NCBI GenBank assembly: GCA_023415635.1
Contig: JAEZJV010000080.1
Span: 1 to 23,631, forward strand
DNA: 23,631 bases
Direction of reading: 5' to 3'
From: Bacillota bacterium
Lineage (GTDB): Bacteria > Bacillota > Clostridia > Lachnospirales > Lachnospiraceae
How positions within the stretch are numbered: position 1 is the stretch's first letter; each line of letters begins with the position of its first letter. Under the pieces are notes generated by a model, which saw only the letters and a program-made list of their open reading frames with translations, was not told the origin of the DNA and ran no database searches. Position numbers and translations under genes: made by a program. Of the stretch, positions 23,135 through 23,631 are shown in pieces.

Positions 23135-23631
23135 CTAATTATGATATACCAATATTATGTCGCCATCATCAAATTGGTCGCCACATTCCGGACAGAACTT
23201 TGGTGGGTGAGTTTTATCATCCGGTTCCCAACCACACTTATCACACTTGTATTGCGGTATTCCAGCGGTCTTTGCGTTGCCACACTCAGAGCAGAATTTA
23301 CCTTTGTTTTCTGTACCACAAATACATACCCAACAGTTTGTCGCAGCCCTCTCAATCATTACTTCAACAATCTCACCATCTGTGTCTGAGTCATCCTCAT
23401 TAACGACATTAGCGGCTTCATATTCGGCAAACTCTTCCGGTGACATATGAGCCATCGTTGAGAGATGCTTCTTTAACCTATGTGCCATCGGCTTAAACGT
23501 TGCTAGTGTTAGCCCGCCAGAGACAGCTCCACCTAGTATAGGTACAGCCTTTGATACGCCTTTAGCAAATGTTGACTTTACCATTTTTTGACCCAACATT
23601 GCCGCGATTTTTTTGACAATTGGATAATACC
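23135..23631 (-). CDS. EcsC-family protein, C-terminal part, with zinc ribbons (5' end off window)
   Basis: The reading frame is open from the right edge, so the gene is truncated there; the ATG at 23599 is probably internal. The first residues (PIVKKIAAMLGQKMVKSTFAK, then GVSKAVPILGGAVSGG) look like the C-terminal helices of the EcsC family, whose function is unresolved. After an acidic linker come two zinc ribbons: CICG with FCSECG, and YKCDKCGW with FCPECGD. The visible part is about 165 residues. It is on the minus strand, facing the tRNA hairpin cluster. Family assignment is from recalled sequence character; the zinc ribbons are plain. Confidence 0.7.
   Translation of the reverse strand, partial: YYPIVKKIAAMLGQKMVKSTFAKGVSKAVPILGGAVSGGLTLATFKPMAHRLKKHLSTMAHMSPEEFAEYEAANVVNEDDSDTDGEIVEVMIERAATNCWVCICGTENKGKFCSECGNAKTAGIPQYKCDKCGWEPDDKTHPPKFCPECGDQFDDGDIILVYHN

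Overview
The window is a low-GC chromosomal segment from an endospore-forming Firmicute, most likely a clostridial Lachnospiraceae (Lachnoclostridium/Anaerocolumna-like). Evidence for this is the AT-rich intergenic DNA, strong AGGAGG-type ribosome binding sites, intrinsic terminators, a YyaC-type spore protein, a SpoIIQ-like protein, class III fructose-1,6-bisphosphatase, NiaR, and the dnaX-ybaB-recR cluster. The taxonomy is inferred from gene content. Almost everything is ordinary chromosome. I see no transposase, prophage, CRISPR array or defence island. Nearly all genes lie on the minus strand; only yyaC, niaR and the tRNA gene are on the plus strand.

Layout. Positions 1-240 hold a very strong leftward promoter and structured leader, probably for an rRNA operon lying off the left edge. 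A leftward operon at 3501-527 encodes a DUF5711-type membrane protein, a CvpA-family protein and a KDPG aldolase fused to a VOC domain. Next come a membrane protein joining an apparently dead MPN/JAMM-like domain to LysM (3801-5126), the divergent yyaC (5457-6038), and a convergent coiled-coil/two-TM protein (6047-7168). SecD and SecF follow a small membrane protein (10090-7342, terminator at 7299-7328). A YvyF-like zinc protein and a beta-lactamase-fold serine hydrolase follow, separated by a stretch with possible gene debris. Then come fbp (class III FBPase) and a glyoxalase-like VOC protein.

An operon with a clear promoter (19563-19591) and a clear bidirectional terminator (15445-15521) carries an HD-GYP protein with a degenerate receiver, dnaX, ybaB/ebfC and recR. 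Upstream of it is a two-gene unit: a conserved 89-aa protein and a cytoplasmic-looking M15 carboxypeptidase. The divergent niaR (20885-21397) has a near-consensus promoter and intact metal ligands, but no NAD genes are nearby. A SpoIIQ-like gene with a degenerate LytM domain follows, then tRNA-Gly(CCC) with its own promoter.

Downstream of the tRNA are three consecutive strong hairpins and an imperfect second copy of the tRNA 3' end. The window ends inside an EcsC-family gene with C-terminal zinc ribbons whose 5' end is off the right edge.

The least ordinary items are the inactive-MPN/TM/LysM fusion, the KDPG aldolase-VOC fusion, the pseudo-receiver HD-GYP gene heading the dnaX-recR operon, and the duplicated tRNA-Gly 3' end next to the EcsC gene. 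I found no clear multi-gene system that is entirely new.
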